From Aquimarina sp. AU58 (GTDB taxonomy: Bacteria > Bacteroidota > Bacteroidia > Flavobacteriales > Flavobacteriaceae): DNA of 64,000 nt. The notes under the pieces were generated by a model. That model was given only the letters and a program-made list of their open reading frames with translations, had not been told where the DNA came from and did no database searches. A program made the position numbers and the translations under genes. Shown in pieces: positions 1 to 8,225 of the stretch; position 1 is the first letter of the stretch, and each line of letters starts with the position of its first letter. The stretch is taken from positions 192,523-256,522 of the forward strand of contig NZ_OMPD01000007.1 of the NCBI RefSeq assembly GCF_900312745.1. Direction: 5' to 3'.

Positions 1-76
1 TAAAACTATTTACTACATCGTTAAGTCTGTTATTTTCTATCCTCTACATTACTCACCTCCTAAAATGTTATAGTAC

Positions 77-886
77 TCATAGGCTTAAGGTCGTATGTTT
101 AGTTGTATTATCCTTTATAAAATCTGCATTTGCAATATGTACCGTACTTACTTTTTTTTGTAAGGCATCAAAGCAATTCTGAAGCTTTGGAAGCATTCCT
201 TCTGTGATCACTTCTGCTTCTCTTAATGCTATATATTTTTCTAAATCAATATGTTCGATTACAGAATCTTTATCCTCTATATTTTCAAGAACTCCTTTTA
301 ATTCGAAACAATAAAATAACGACACCTCATAATCAGCACTCATTTCAGAAGCTATTTCTGAAGCTATTGTATCTGCATTCGTATTAAACAATTGCCCTTG
401 GCTATCATGGGTAATGGCGCAAAAAACTGGTGTAATTCCCTGATTCAAAAACGCTTTTATGATATCGCCATTTACCTTAACAACATCACCAACATATCCA
501 TAATCAACAAATTGCACAGGTCTTTTCTTTGCCATAATTACATTGGCATCTGCCCCTGTTAATCCCAGGGCATTACAATGGCGGTGCTGTAAACCTGCAA
601 CAATGGTTTTATTTAATAGCCCGGCATAAGTCATTACAACGATATTCAGGTTCTCTGCAGAAGTAATTCTTCGACCATCGATCATCTCGGTCTTTACTCC
701 TAACTGAGCTGCAAGTCGAGTAGCAGATTTTCCTCCGCCATGAACCAAAACCTTTGGGCCTTCTACTTTAGAAAAATCTTCTAAGAAAGAAGTCAATGCT
801 TCTGGATCTTCTATTATATTTCCGCCAATCTTGGCTACCAACAATCTATTTTTCACATGTTCTCTCATCACATTAAGATTTTTCAA
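77..886 (-). CDS. argB: Acetylglutamate (or succinylglutamate) kinase
   Basis: Cytoplasmic amino-acid kinase that phosphorylates the gamma-carboxylate of N-acylated glutamate, the second step of arginine synthesis. The 269-aa protein has the N-terminal KIGGNIIED phosphate-binding stretch near residue 19, the LVHGGGKSATRLA glycine-rich loop near residue 47, the DGRRITSAENLNIV segment near residue 70 and NADTIASEIA near residue 169, all typical of ArgB. Its start overlaps the end of argF' by 14 nt, so translation is probably coupled. It is the last complete gene of the arginine operon here; argE and argH would be expected beyond position 1. The acyl group used (acetyl or succinyl) cannot be read from the sequence. 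Confidence 0.95.
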   Translation of the reverse strand: MKNLNVMREHVKNRLLVAKIGGNIIEDPEALTSFLEDFSKVEGPKVLVHGGGKSATRLAAQLGVKTEMIDGRRITSAENLNIVVMTYAGLLNKTIVAGLQHRHCNALGLTGADANVIMAKKRPVQFVDYGYVGDVVKVNGDIIKAFLNQGITPVFCAITHDSQGQLFNTNADTIASEIASEMSADYEVSLFYCFELKGVLENIEDKDSVIEHIDLEKYIALREAEVITEGMLPKLQNCFDALQKKVSTVHIANADFIKDNTTKHTTLSL

Positions 887-1820
887 GTATTTTCTTTAAA
901 ACCAATTGTGCAGCATATGTCCTATTATTTGCCTGTTCGATAACAATAGAATTTTTACTATCCAGTACTGCATCATCCACAACTACATTTCTTCGTACAG
1001 GTAAGCAATGCATAAATTTTGCATCATTGGTTAGCCTCATTTTTTTGTTTGTAATTTTCCAGGAAAGATCATTATCTATGATTTTACCGTACTCTTGATA
1101 GGCACTCCAGTTTTTGACATACACAAAATCGGCATCTTTTAATGCATTTTCCTGGTTGTAATCAATGGGCACCTGTTTAGTAATCTGACTGGCTAACTCA
1201 AATCCCACAGGATGGGTAATTACAAAATCTGCGTCCATACGTTGCATCATCTCTACAAAAGAATTAGCAACTGCCTGTGGTAAGGCTTTTGGATGCGGTG
1301 CCCATGATAGTACAACCTTTGGCTTATCTGTTTTTTTATATTCAAAAATTGTTATAGCATCTGTTAACGCTTGTAATGGATGTCTGGTCGCGCTTTCCAT
1401 ATTGATAACCGGTATCGAAGCATGGTTTATAAATCCATGAAGTACTTTCTCGCTATAGTCATCATCTCTATCTTCTAATTTTGCAAAAGCGCGTACTGCA
1501 AGTACATCACAATATTGAGAAACTACCTGAGCAGCTTCTCTTATATGTTCAGAATTCCCTTGGTCCATTATGGTTCCGTCTCCATACTCGAGCGACCAGC
1601 CTTCTCCTGTAAAGTTCATGACCATAACATTCATTCCCAGGTTTAAGGCTGCTTTCTGGGTACTCAAACGGGTACGAAGACTTGGATTAAAAAATAACAA
1701 TCCTATCGTTTTATCTTTACCCAAAGCCTTATGGGATAAAGGGTTTTTCTTTATTGCAATTGCTTCCTCTACCCAACCGGGTAAAGAGTCTATATTCTGT
1801 ATTGAAAAGTAGTTGTTCAT
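873..1820 (-). CDS. argF': N-acylornithine transcarbamylase (AOTCase/SOTCase type)
   Basis: Transfers a carbamoyl group from carbamoyl phosphate to N-acetyl- or N-succinylornithine, giving the acylated citrulline; this variant replaces ordinary ArgF in Bacteroidetes and Xanthomonas. The 315-aa protein carries the carbamoyl-phosphate loop NPSLRTRLSTQK near residue 45, ATRHPLQALTDA near residue 145 and the HCLPVRRNVV motif near residue 271, where ordinary ornithine transcarbamylases read HCLP followed by other residues. The sequence resembles, from memory, the Bacteroides succinylornithine enzyme (long shared blocks such as STQKAALNLGMNV), so the succinyl route is possible. It starts 9 nt after argD ends. 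Confidence 0.93.
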   Translation of the reverse strand: MNNYFSIQNIDSLPGWVEEAIAIKKNPLSHKALGKDKTIGLLFFNPSLRTRLSTQKAALNLGMNVMVMNFTGEGWSLEYGDGTIMDQGNSEHIREAAQVVSQYCDVLAVRAFAKLEDRDDDYSEKVLHGFINHASIPVINMESATRHPLQALTDAITIFEYKKTDKPKVVLSWAPHPKALPQAVANSFVEMMQRMDADFVITHPVGFELASQITKQVPIDYNQENALKDADFVYVKNWSAYQEYGKIIDNDLSWKITNKKMRLTNDAKFMHCLPVRRNVVVDDAVLDSKNSIVIEQANNRTYAAQLVLKKILEKS

Positions 1821-1829
1821 TCTTATCTC

Positions 1830-2972
1830 TTAAATCATTGGTTTTTCTACCAATACACTTTGTAATGCTTCTATAAATTGATCTATCTGCTTTTTCCCAA
1901 TAGTTAATGGAGGAAGAATTCGCAATAGCTTTTTATTCATTGCTCCTCCTGTAAAAATATGTTCTTCATAGATGAGTCTTTTTCTAAGTTCACTAACCTC
2001 AAAATCAAACTCTAATCCTAGCATTAACCCTTTTCCTTTCACTTTTTGTACTCCAGGAATTTGATGTGCTTTAGAAGCAAAATATGCTCCTGTTATTCTT
2101 GCATTATCAATAAGGTGTTCGGCTTCAATCACTTCAAGAACTGATAATGCTGCAACGCAAGCCAGGTGATTACCTCCAAAAGTGGTCCCCAACATTCCAT
2201 AATCAGGTTTAATATGCGGGGCAATTAATATGCCTCCTATCGGAAAACCGTTACCCATACCTTTTGCTATAGAAATAATATCTGGTGTAATCTCATGATA
2301 TTGATGTGCAAAAAAATTACCGCTCCTGCCGTAACCCGATTGCACTTCATCTGCTATTAAAACAACACCAAACTCATGACATATGGTTTCTAAGGTTATA
2401 AAAAAAGGAGTCGTGCCTTCATCTAGCCCTCCTACTCCTTGTATAGGCTCTATAATCACAGCACACACGTCACCTTTTTCTAATTCAGTTCTTACGAGCT
2501 CAATTTGGTTTAACGGCAAAAAAGTGACGTTTTGCTGAGTATTTAATGGTGCATTGATTTTAGCATTATCTGTAGCAGCTACTGCGGCAGATGTTCGCCC
2601 ATGAAAACCATTATGAAATGCTACCACACTTGATTTCCCTGTATAAAAAGAAGCTAGTTTTAATGCATTTTCATTGGCTTCGGCTCCAGAGTTACATAAA
2701 AACAATTGATAGTCGTCATATCCCGATAATGCTCCCAGTTTTTTTGCTAATTTCGTTTGTAAGTTATTTTGAACAGCATTAGAATAAAAGCCTATTTTCT
2801 CTACCTGTTCTTTTATGTTTTGCACATAGTGAGGATGCGAATGGCCAATTGAAATCACCGCATGCCCTCCGTACATATCCAGATATTCTGTTCCATTTTT
2901 ATCCACAACGGTAGCATCATAAGCTTTTACAGGCTCTACATCATATAAAGGATATACGTCAAATAATTTCAT
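1830..2972 (-). CDS. argD: N-acylornithine aminotransferase
   Basis: Class III PLP-dependent aminotransferase converting N-acylglutamate semialdehyde to N-acylornithine with glutamate as amino donor. The 380-aa length fits the family. Visible motifs are LCNSGAEANENALKLA near residue 93, FHNGFHGRTSAA near residue 120, the PLP-binding LIADEVQSGYGRSG near residue 205 and the Schiff-base lysine in SIAKGMGNGFPIGG near residue 238. It lies between proC and argF'. A 280-nt gap to proC, holding a dispersed hairpin repeat, interrupts an otherwise compact operon and might carry an internal promoter. Confidence 0.95.
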   Translation of the reverse strand: MKLFDVYPLYDVEPVKAYDATVVDKNGTEYLDMYGGHAVISIGHSHPHYVQNIKEQVEKIGFYSNAVQNNLQTKLAKKLGALSGYDDYQLFLCNSGAEANENALKLASFYTGKSSVVAFHNGFHGRTSAAVAATDNAKINAPLNTQQNVTFLPLNQIELVRTELEKGDVCAVIIEPIQGVGGLDEGTTPFFITLETICHEFGVVLIADEVQSGYGRSGNFFAHQYHEITPDIISIAKGMGNGFPIGGILIAPHIKPDYGMLGTTFGGNHLACVAALSVLEVIEAEHLIDNARITGAYFASKAHQIPGVQKVKGKGLMLGLEFDFEVSELRKRLIYEEHIFTGGAMNKKLLRILPPLTIGKKQIDQFIEALQSVLVEKPMI

Positions 2973-3105
2973 AGTAATAATTGTTGGTTGTTTTTCTATA
3001 TTAAATATTCATTTCCTATTTTTCGACATTCAATATTTTTTATTTCACTTCTAGTTTTTCTATCTAAAATTAACTTCAGGTTGTTTTGATAATAACTACT
3101 TATAT

Positions 3106-3151
3106 TGGTTCTCGATACACCATGCTAAGGCATGGCACTCGAACAGACATC
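3106..3151. repeat. Dispersed intergenic hairpin repeat in the proC-argD gap
   Basis: A short element reading CTCGATACACCATG, a 5-nt loop, then CATGG followed by CACTCGAACAGACAT. The same CTCGATA...CACTCGAA frame recurs in degraded form near 21281 and 28630. It sits inside the arginine operon without coding capacity. I read it as a dispersed small stem-loop of the kind common in flavobacterial genomes; no protein or terminator function is evident. Confidence 0.5.
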
Positions 3152-3252
3152 GGTTTCAGGTTTCATACTTTGTGCTTTTACATTTTCTATTATTTAGTAT
3201 TCATTATTCGTTACCAGTACATACGCATCAACTAACAACCAAAAACGATCAA

Positions 3253-4047
3253 CTATTTAATTGTGTTTATTTTTTCATAAGAAGCCATCACTCCTTTTAT
3301 TACCGATGAGCTTAACCCTTGGTGCTCCATCTCATTTAGACCTTCTATGGTACATCCCTGAGGTGTTGTTACCTTATCGATTTCGCGTTCGGGATGAGTT
3401 CCATTCTCTGCTACCAATGTTGCAGCTCCTATGGCGGTTTGTACAGCAATGATTTGGGCTTCATGTGGATGAAATCCCATTTGAATCCCTCCTTGTATCA
3501 TAGCTCTTAAAAATCTAAGAAAAAATGCTATTCCGCTAGCTCCTAAAACCGTAGCGGCTTGCATTAGGCGTTCTTCTATAACTAGCGTTTTACCAATGGT
3601 ATCAAACATCTTTTGTACTATAGCTAATTCTTCTTTTACATCCTCATTAGCTGCAATACAGGTCATCGATAGTTTTTTGGCAGCTCCTGTATTTGGCATT
3701 ACCCGTACTACTTTATTATTAGGAACTACTGCATTGATTTCGGCAATGGATGTGCCTGTTACTGTAGAAATCAATATTTGCTCTGTTGTTACTGTATTTT
3801 TTATTTCCTGTAAAACAGCATCCAACTGTCTTGGTTGTACGCAAAGAATTACCCATTTTGCATTTTTTATAGAGTCTACTATATGTTGTGAGGTAGATAC
3901 CCCTAGTTTTTCTTCAACTTCTTTTAGGTTATATTTTGATTTATCTACTACTGTAATATCAGTAGCTTCAAACAAATCACTATTGACCAATCCAGAAATT
4001 ATTGATTTACCTAAGTTTCCTCCTCCTATAATTGTTATTGTGTTCAT
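3253..4047 (-). CDS. proC: Pyrroline-5-carboxylate reductase
   Basis: NAD(P)H-dependent reductase making proline from pyrroline-5-carboxylate. The 264-aa protein starts with the Rossmann loop TIIGGGNLGKSIISGL, has the RVMPNTGA motif near residue 115 that is diagnostic for ProC, and the C-terminal dimer region with TTPQGCTIEGLNEME near residue 228. It sits between argC and argD, a placement linking proline and arginine synthesis that I associate with flavobacterial arginine operons. The ATG lies 41 nt downstream of the argC stop. Confidence 0.93.
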   Translation of the reverse strand: MNTITIIGGGNLGKSIISGLVNSDLFEATDITVVDKSKYNLKEVEEKLGVSTSQHIVDSIKNAKWVILCVQPRQLDAVLQEIKNTVTTEQILISTVTGTSIAEINAVVPNNKVVRVMPNTGAAKKLSMTCIAANEDVKEELAIVQKMFDTIGKTLVIEERLMQAATVLGASGIAFFLRFLRAMIQGGIQMGFHPHEAQIIAVQTAIGAATLVAENGTHPEREIDKVTTPQGCTIEGLNEMEHQGLSSSVIKGVMASYEKINTIK

Positions 4048-4088
4048 ATTATTTTTTTATACGTTTATTTCTATATGAAATTCTTTTA

Positions 4089-5066
4089 CTAAAACGCACT
4101 TGCTTTTAATTCTAATCCTGTTTTTTCTTTTAATCCCAACATTAAATTCATATTATGAATAGCTTGTCCGGATGCTCCTTTGATTAAGTTATCGATTACA
4201 GATGTGATGAGTAACATTCCATTTTTCTTACTAATGTGTAGTATACATTTATTCGTGTTTACTACTTGTTTTAAATGAATTTCCTCATCAGAAACCACCG
4301 TAAACTCAGCCTTTTTATAATAAGCTGTATACAGTTCTTTTGCTTCTTCTTCGCTACCTTCATATTTTGTATACATGGTGGCATAAATTCCTTTACTAAA
4401 ATTTCCTCTATTAGGAATAAAGAAAACCGGGGCTTCAAAATCATGTTGCTCCTTTTTAAGGCTTTGTTTTATCTCTCCAAGGTGCTGATGTGAGAATACT
4501 TTATAACTAGAAAAATTATTATCTCTCCAGCTAAAATGAGTGGTTCCTCCTGGCATTACACCAGCTCCTGTACTTCCTGTTGTAGCATTAATATGTACAG
4601 TATTCTTAAGTTTTCCTGCAAAAGCTAATGGTAATAACCCTAACTGAATGGCAGTAGCGAAACATCCCGGATTTGCAATATTTTTTGCTGACCTAATCTT
4701 TTCTTTTTCTAACTCTGGCAAACCATATACAAAATCTCTTCCCAGAAATTCCTGATCATCGTTTAATCTAAAATCATTTCCCAAATCAATTACTTTGGTC
4801 ATTTTTGAAAACGTATTGGTTTCTAAAAACGATCTTGACCTACCATGCCCCAGGCACAAAAACAATACATCTACATTTGGGTTTATGGTATCTGTGAACT
4901 TAAGATCTATTTCTCCTATTAAATCTGGATGTTGTTTATGAATTGGTACACCTGCATTTGTTGTGCTGTACACAAAATCCAGTTTTACTTCTGGGTGATG
5001 TACCAATAACCTTAAGAGTTCTCCTGCTGTATATCCAGATCCTCCTATTATTCCTACTTGTATCAT
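4089..5066 (-). CDS. argC: N-acetyl-gamma-glutamyl-phosphate reductase
   Basis: NADPH-dependent reduction of N-acylglutamyl phosphate to the semialdehyde. The 325-aa protein opens with the dinucleotide-binding GIIGGSGYTAGELLRLL, has the active-site cysteine in NIANPGCFATAIQL near residue 132, and HINATTGSTGAG near residue 160. It starts inside the last codons of argG with a 4-nt overlap, so the two genes are likely translated together. Nothing is missing from the catalytic core. Confidence 0.95.
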   Translation of the reverse strand: MIQVGIIGGSGYTAGELLRLLVHHPEVKLDFVYSTTNAGVPIHKQHPDLIGEIDLKFTDTINPNVDVLFLCLGHGRSRSFLETNTFSKMTKVIDLGNDFRLNDDQEFLGRDFVYGLPELEKEKIRSAKNIANPGCFATAIQLGLLPLAFAGKLKNTVHINATTGSTGAGVMPGGTTHFSWRDNNFSSYKVFSHQHLGEIKQSLKKEQHDFEAPVFFIPNRGNFSKGIYATMYTKYEGSEEEAKELYTAYYKKAEFTVVSDEEIHLKQVVNTNKCILHISKKNGMLLITSVIDNLIKGASGQAIHNMNLMLGLKEKTGLELKASAF

Positions 5067-6253
5067 GACTCACTTGGGTTTACATTATGATATATCTTAT
5101 TAGCATTACCGTAGATTTTTATAAAACCTTTAGCATCATCAGATGTCCAGGAATTATTCATCTCACCATACTGCCCGAAGTCTGATTTCATCATATCGAA
5201 ATCTGATTCGATTCCTTCCAGCGTAAAGTGATAGGGTTTCAATTTTACTTTTACGTCTCCTGTTACTGATTTTTGAGAGTCTTCCATAAACACTTCTATA
5301 TTTCTCATTACCGGATCCAGATAGTTTCCTTCATGTAACAACATACCATACCAGTTAGCTAGTTGCTCTTTCCAATATTGTTGCCACTTGGTTAAAACGT
5401 GTTTTTCTAAAAGGTGGTGAGCTTTAATGATTACCATTGGTGCGGCTGCTTCAAAACCAACTCTCCCTTTAATACCAATAATTGTATCTCCTACATGGGT
5501 ATCCCTACCAATGGCAAAAGCACTGGCGAGTTCTTCCAGCTTCTGAATGGTATTCACCGGGATATCCTTAACTCCATCTAATCCTACAAGTTCTCCTTTT
5601 TCGAAATTTAAGGTGATAACTTCTTCATTTTCTTTTTGAAGTTGACTTGGGTATGCCGTATCTGGTAATGCACTATGCGAAGAAAGGGTTTCTTTTCCTC
5701 CTACACTGGTTCCCCAAATACCTTTATTGATTGAGTACTGTGCCTTTTCCCAGCTGTAGTACACCTCGTGTTTTTCCAGATATTCTACTTCGGCCTGACG
5801 AGACAGTTTTAAATCTCTAATCGGAGTAATAATTTCGATCTCCGGCGCTAATGTTTGAAAAATCACATCAAATCTTATCTGGTCGTTTCCTGCTCCTGTG
5901 CTTCCGTGTGCAATATACTTTGCTCCTACTTTTTTAGCATATTTAATCACCTCTATAGCCTGAAAAATTCGTTCTGCACTTACAGAAAGTGGGTACGTAT
6001 TATTTTTTAATACATTACCATAAATCAGATACTTAATCGCTTTATCATAAAACTCGTTTAGAATAGTTTTATTTACATGAGATGAGCTTCCCAACTCATA
6101 TGCTCTTTTTTCTGTCTCCTTTAACTCCTTTTCAGAAAAACCACCTGTATTTACCAAAATGGTATGTACATCCAGTTTTTTTTCGTGAATAAGATATTTT
6201 ACACAATATGAGGTATCCAGTCCTCCGCTGTATGCTAATACTACTTTTTCCAT
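5063..6253 (-). CDS. argG: Argininosuccinate synthase
   Basis: ATP-dependent ligation of citrulline and aspartate to argininosuccinate. The 396-aa protein has the PP-loop VVLAYSGGLDTSYC at residues 4-17, the AHGSTGAGNDQIRFD signature near residue 115 and SINKGIWGTSVGG near residue 173. It overlaps the preceding GNAT gene by 13 nt and argC by 4 nt. Its position near the front of the operon, before the acyl-glutamate genes, matches other Flavobacteriaceae gene orders as I recall them. Confidence 0.95.
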   Translation of the reverse strand: MEKVVLAYSGGLDTSYCVKYLIHEKKLDVHTILVNTGGFSEKELKETEKRAYELGSSSHVNKTILNEFYDKAIKYLIYGNVLKNNTYPLSVSAERIFQAIEVIKYAKKVGAKYIAHGSTGAGNDQIRFDVIFQTLAPEIEIITPIRDLKLSRQAEVEYLEKHEVYYSWEKAQYSINKGIWGTSVGGKETLSSHSALPDTAYPSQLQKENEEVITLNFEKGELVGLDGVKDIPVNTIQKLEELASAFAIGRDTHVGDTIIGIKGRVGFEAAAPMVIIKAHHLLEKHVLTKWQQYWKEQLANWYGMLLHEGNYLDPVMRNIEVFMEDSQKSVTGDVKVKLKPYHFTLEGIESDFDMMKSDFGQYGEMNNSWTSDDAKGFIKIYGNANKIYHNVNPSES

Positions 6254-6882
6254 AACAACAATTGTTTATTGCTTGCAAGCATCGTTTGTTTAATATTTTT
6301 TAATCGTTTTAGTACTTTTTTATCGTACCACTTTTCTTTTTTCTTTACTTCTTTTAAAGGGTCGTATAGCATGCCGGTACACAAGCACATTTTATGCTCT
6401 TTGGAAGTTAGAATATCATAATTTGTACATGTTTTGCACCCTGCCCAAAACTTAGGATCATCTGTTAATTCGGAGAATGTAACGGGTTTATATCCCAAAT
6501 CAGAATTGATTTTCATTACAGCTAATCCTGTTGTGATACCAAATACTTTGGCCATTGGGTATTTCTTCAAAGAATAATTGAATGTAAATTCTTTGATTTT
6601 TTTTGCCAGACCTTGATTTCTAAAATTAGGATGTACGATTAAACCAGAATGTGCTACATGTTTTTCATGACCCCAGATTTCGATATAACAAAACCCTGCA
6701 AATTGATTGCCGGATATAGCAATAACTGCATTCCTGTTTTGCATCTTTGTTTGTATATACTCTGGAGTACGCTTAGCTATACCGGTTCCTCTTACTTTGG
6801 CAGAGTCAGATATTACTTCGCATATTTCCTTTGCATGACGAAAATGATTTTCGTTAGCAATTATTATTTTTACTTTTTCCAT
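6241..6882 (-). CDS. GNAT acetyltransferase, candidate N-acylglutamate synthase
   Basis: A 213-aa GNAT-fold protein and first gene of the arginine operon. The acyl-CoA-binding stretch is visible as HSGLIVHPNFRNQGLAKKIKEF near residue 77 (the RxxGxA P-loop). The C-terminal half has a cluster of cysteines (WAGCKTCTNYDILTSKEHKMCLC near residue 147) not expected in a plain GNAT domain, possibly a metal site or a family-specific feature. By position it is the best candidate for the first arginine step, acylation of glutamate, since no classical argA or argJ is visible; this is inference. A basic tail ends the protein. Confidence 0.8.
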   Translation of the reverse strand: MEKVKIIIANENHFRHAKEICEVISDSAKVRGTGIAKRTPEYIQTKMQNRNAVIAISGNQFAGFCYIEIWGHEKHVAHSGLIVHPNFRNQGLAKKIKEFTFNYSLKKYPMAKVFGITTGLAVMKINSDLGYKPVTFSELTDDPKFWAGCKTCTNYDILTSKEHKMCLCTGMLYDPLKEVKKKEKWYDKKVLKRLKNIKQTMLASNKQLLLWKK

Positions 6883-6909
6883 AAACGAATCCCGCTTATT
6901 AAAGAAGCG

Positions 6910-6965
6910 TTATATCATTTACATTTTGAATTCGCTATATCGAATTCAAAATGTAAATGATATAA
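6910..6965. repeat. Perfect 25-bp inverted repeat before the arginine operon
   Basis: Arms 6910-6934 and 6941-6965 are exact reverse complements with a 6-nt loop (CTATAT). The inner part reads TTTTGAATTCG / CGAATTCAAAA. It starts 28 nt upstream of the first operon gene, within the presumed 5' leader. There is no U-run after it on the minus strand, so a simple terminator is unlikely. It could be an operator (the inner TGAATTC halves loosely recall ARG-box halves), an mRNA-stabilising hairpin, or a processing site. Confidence 0.9.
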
Positions 6966-7124
6966 CTATTAAAATTAGTGTTGATTTTTCTGAATCCAGG
7001 TTGGTATGTGAATCATATCCCGTTATTTGGCGTGATAAGAATTCTTACTAAATACTTTAAATAGGTTATGTACACAACTATCTAAAAATTCAGTTTTTCT
7101 AAAATGGATTCGATGTCTCTAGGG

Positions 7125-7145
7125 GAAGTAGGACGCACCTACTTC
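7125..7145 (-). promoter_or_regulatory. Leader-RNA hairpin downstream of the Arg-rich leader ORF
   Basis: A perfect 8-bp stem (GAAGTAGG / CCTACTTC) with a 5-nt loop begins 9 nt after the stop codon of the Arg-rich leader ORF. It is followed by CCCCTAG, which could pair with CTTGGGG inside the last leader codons (6 of 7 positions). No U-run follows, so this is not an ordinary intrinsic terminator. It may be part of a conformational switch in the arg leader. Confidence 0.55.
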
Positions 7146-7154
7146 AAAAGAATA

Positions 7155-7262
7155 TTAGACCCCCAAGGGGCGACGAAAGCGGCGTGTGGGAATAAATGTA
7201 TTACCAAAATTGTTCAAATATTGAACTTTACTCTCTGTAGATATGTAATTTACCGTTTTCAT
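7155..7262 (-). CDS. Candidate arginine leader peptide (35 aa)
   Basis: A short ORF starting at ATG 7262 and ending at TAA 7155, located between the upstream terminator and the arginine operon. Its last residues read FIPTRRFRRPLGV, with arginines encoded by CGC CGC and CGT CGC, GC-rich codons unusual for this AT-rich genome. The Arg-codon segment (7165-7175) can pair, with one mismatch, with 7286-7296 just upstream of the start codon, so a ribosome position could alter folding. The open frame extends upstream to a TTG at 7346 and includes another GRRFR, but has no earlier ATG. I infer a translation-sensing leader; a fully formed terminator was not identified. Confidence 0.55.
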   Translation of the reverse strand: MKTVNYISTESKVQYLNNFGNTFIPTRRFRRPLGV

Positions 7263-7437
7263 AATAGTAACTCTAAATCGTCGGCCGTAGCCCCTTTCGT
7301 TAACTAGATGGTACAATATTACGTAAAAAATTAATACGGGAAACAAATAAGTCGTAAAACTGATTAACTTTTATCATTTTTATAAAAATCTAAAGTTTTG
7401 ACTGTTAAATTGATATTCTATATTGTGAATCTCTAAC

Positions 7438-7463
7438 AAAAAAGACGATCTTTTCAGATCGCC
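7438..7463 (-). terminator. Intrinsic terminator after the beta-barrel gene
   Basis: GGCGATCT / AGATCGTC stem with a GAAA loop on the minus strand, followed by six T. It ends the gene at 7492-8046, so the arginine leader needs its own promoter between about 7270 and 7437. Confidence 0.9.
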
Positions 7464-7491
7464 TTTTTTAAATTTTTATCTTGAGTTGTTT

Positions 7492-8046
7492 TTATTTTCC
7501 TCCAAAAGTAAACAAAAGCCCTACATTAAATGCAAAATCACTTACTGTAGCCTTTCCATCACCTTCTCCTATTTCTCCTGCATTTAGATAAGCGGCATTA
7601 ACATTAAGAATACCATATTTAAAACCAAGTGCCGGGCGAAACGAAAAATTAGAAGTTCTTGCCGTGGCTGCAACTCTTGTTCCGTTTGTTGCTGCCTCGA
7701 TCTGTGCGATATCAGTAATTCCTATAGCAAGACTACCATAAGGTCTAAATCCTTCTTTTTTAAAGTAGTAACGTCCATTTACCATATAACTCCCAAAAGC
7801 AACAGTATCGTAAGATAATAGACCCGCATCTGCCCCGGTTAAAAAATCTCCATGCACAAAAACAGAAACATCAATATCTTCTGTTATTCCGTATCCCAGT
7901 TCAAGGTGCCCAGAAAACCCTCCATCTGTAATATCGGCAATATCTCCAGAAGGAATAGCATAACCAACCCCAAAACCAAGTTTAACCTGCGCATTTGTTG
8001 TTAATCCTAATAAAGCAACTACAGCAAAAAGTAAAAGTTTTTTCAT
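7492..8046 (-). CDS. Outer-membrane beta-barrel protein
   Basis: A 184-aa protein with a signal peptide (MKKLLLFAVVALLGLTTNAQ) and alternating amphipathic strands ending in the aromatic-rich NVGLLFTFGGK, typical of small Bacteroidetes OMP beta-barrel proteins. Strand-like segments include VKLGFGVGYAIP, GHLELGYGITEDIDVSVFVHG, and RYYFKKEGFRPYGSLAIG. It probably forms an eight-stranded barrel in the outer membrane. It is monocistronic, with a strong terminator after it. The substrate or role is unknown. Confidence 0.85.
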   Translation of the reverse strand: MKKLLLFAVVALLGLTTNAQVKLGFGVGYAIPSGDIADITDGGFSGHLELGYGITEDIDVSVFVHGDFLTGADAGLLSYDTVAFGSYMVNGRYYFKKEGFRPYGSLAIGITDIAQIEAATNGTRVAATARTSNFSFRPALGFKYGILNVNAAYLNAGEIGEGDGKATVSDFAFNVGLLFTFGGK

Positions 8047-8225
8047 AATAGATTTAGTTTTTATCGTTTAAGTGCGTGAATATATCGATAAAGAGCCAAA
8101 TATTGCGCATTTTTATCAAAAAAAGCTAGGAAAAACTATAACCTATTGACAACAAAGCTGTTGAAGGTCACCAAAAACTTGATGATTAAGGATAGGTAAT
8201 ACTACGCAATGCTACTTTGATCAAA

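Noticed and set aside
1..76. Possible start of the next arginine gene (argE) at the window's left edge
   Set aside because: AGGAGGT-like sequence is present on the minus strand but the following start codons run into stops within a few codons, so no gene start can be supported in this stretch.
3596..4078. A 160-aa plus-strand ORF antisense to proC
   Set aside because: Shadow of proC, without recognisable motifs.
7104..7307. A 67-aa plus-strand ORF in the arg leader region
   Set aside because: It is antisense to the Arg-rich leader and crosses its hairpins; no ribosome-binding or protein features.
7155..7346. A longer 63-aa version of the arginine leader starting at TTG 7346
   Set aside because: No ATG or clear ribosome-binding site; the ATG at 7262 gives a more typical leader length, though the longer version with its extra RRFR cannot be fully excluded.
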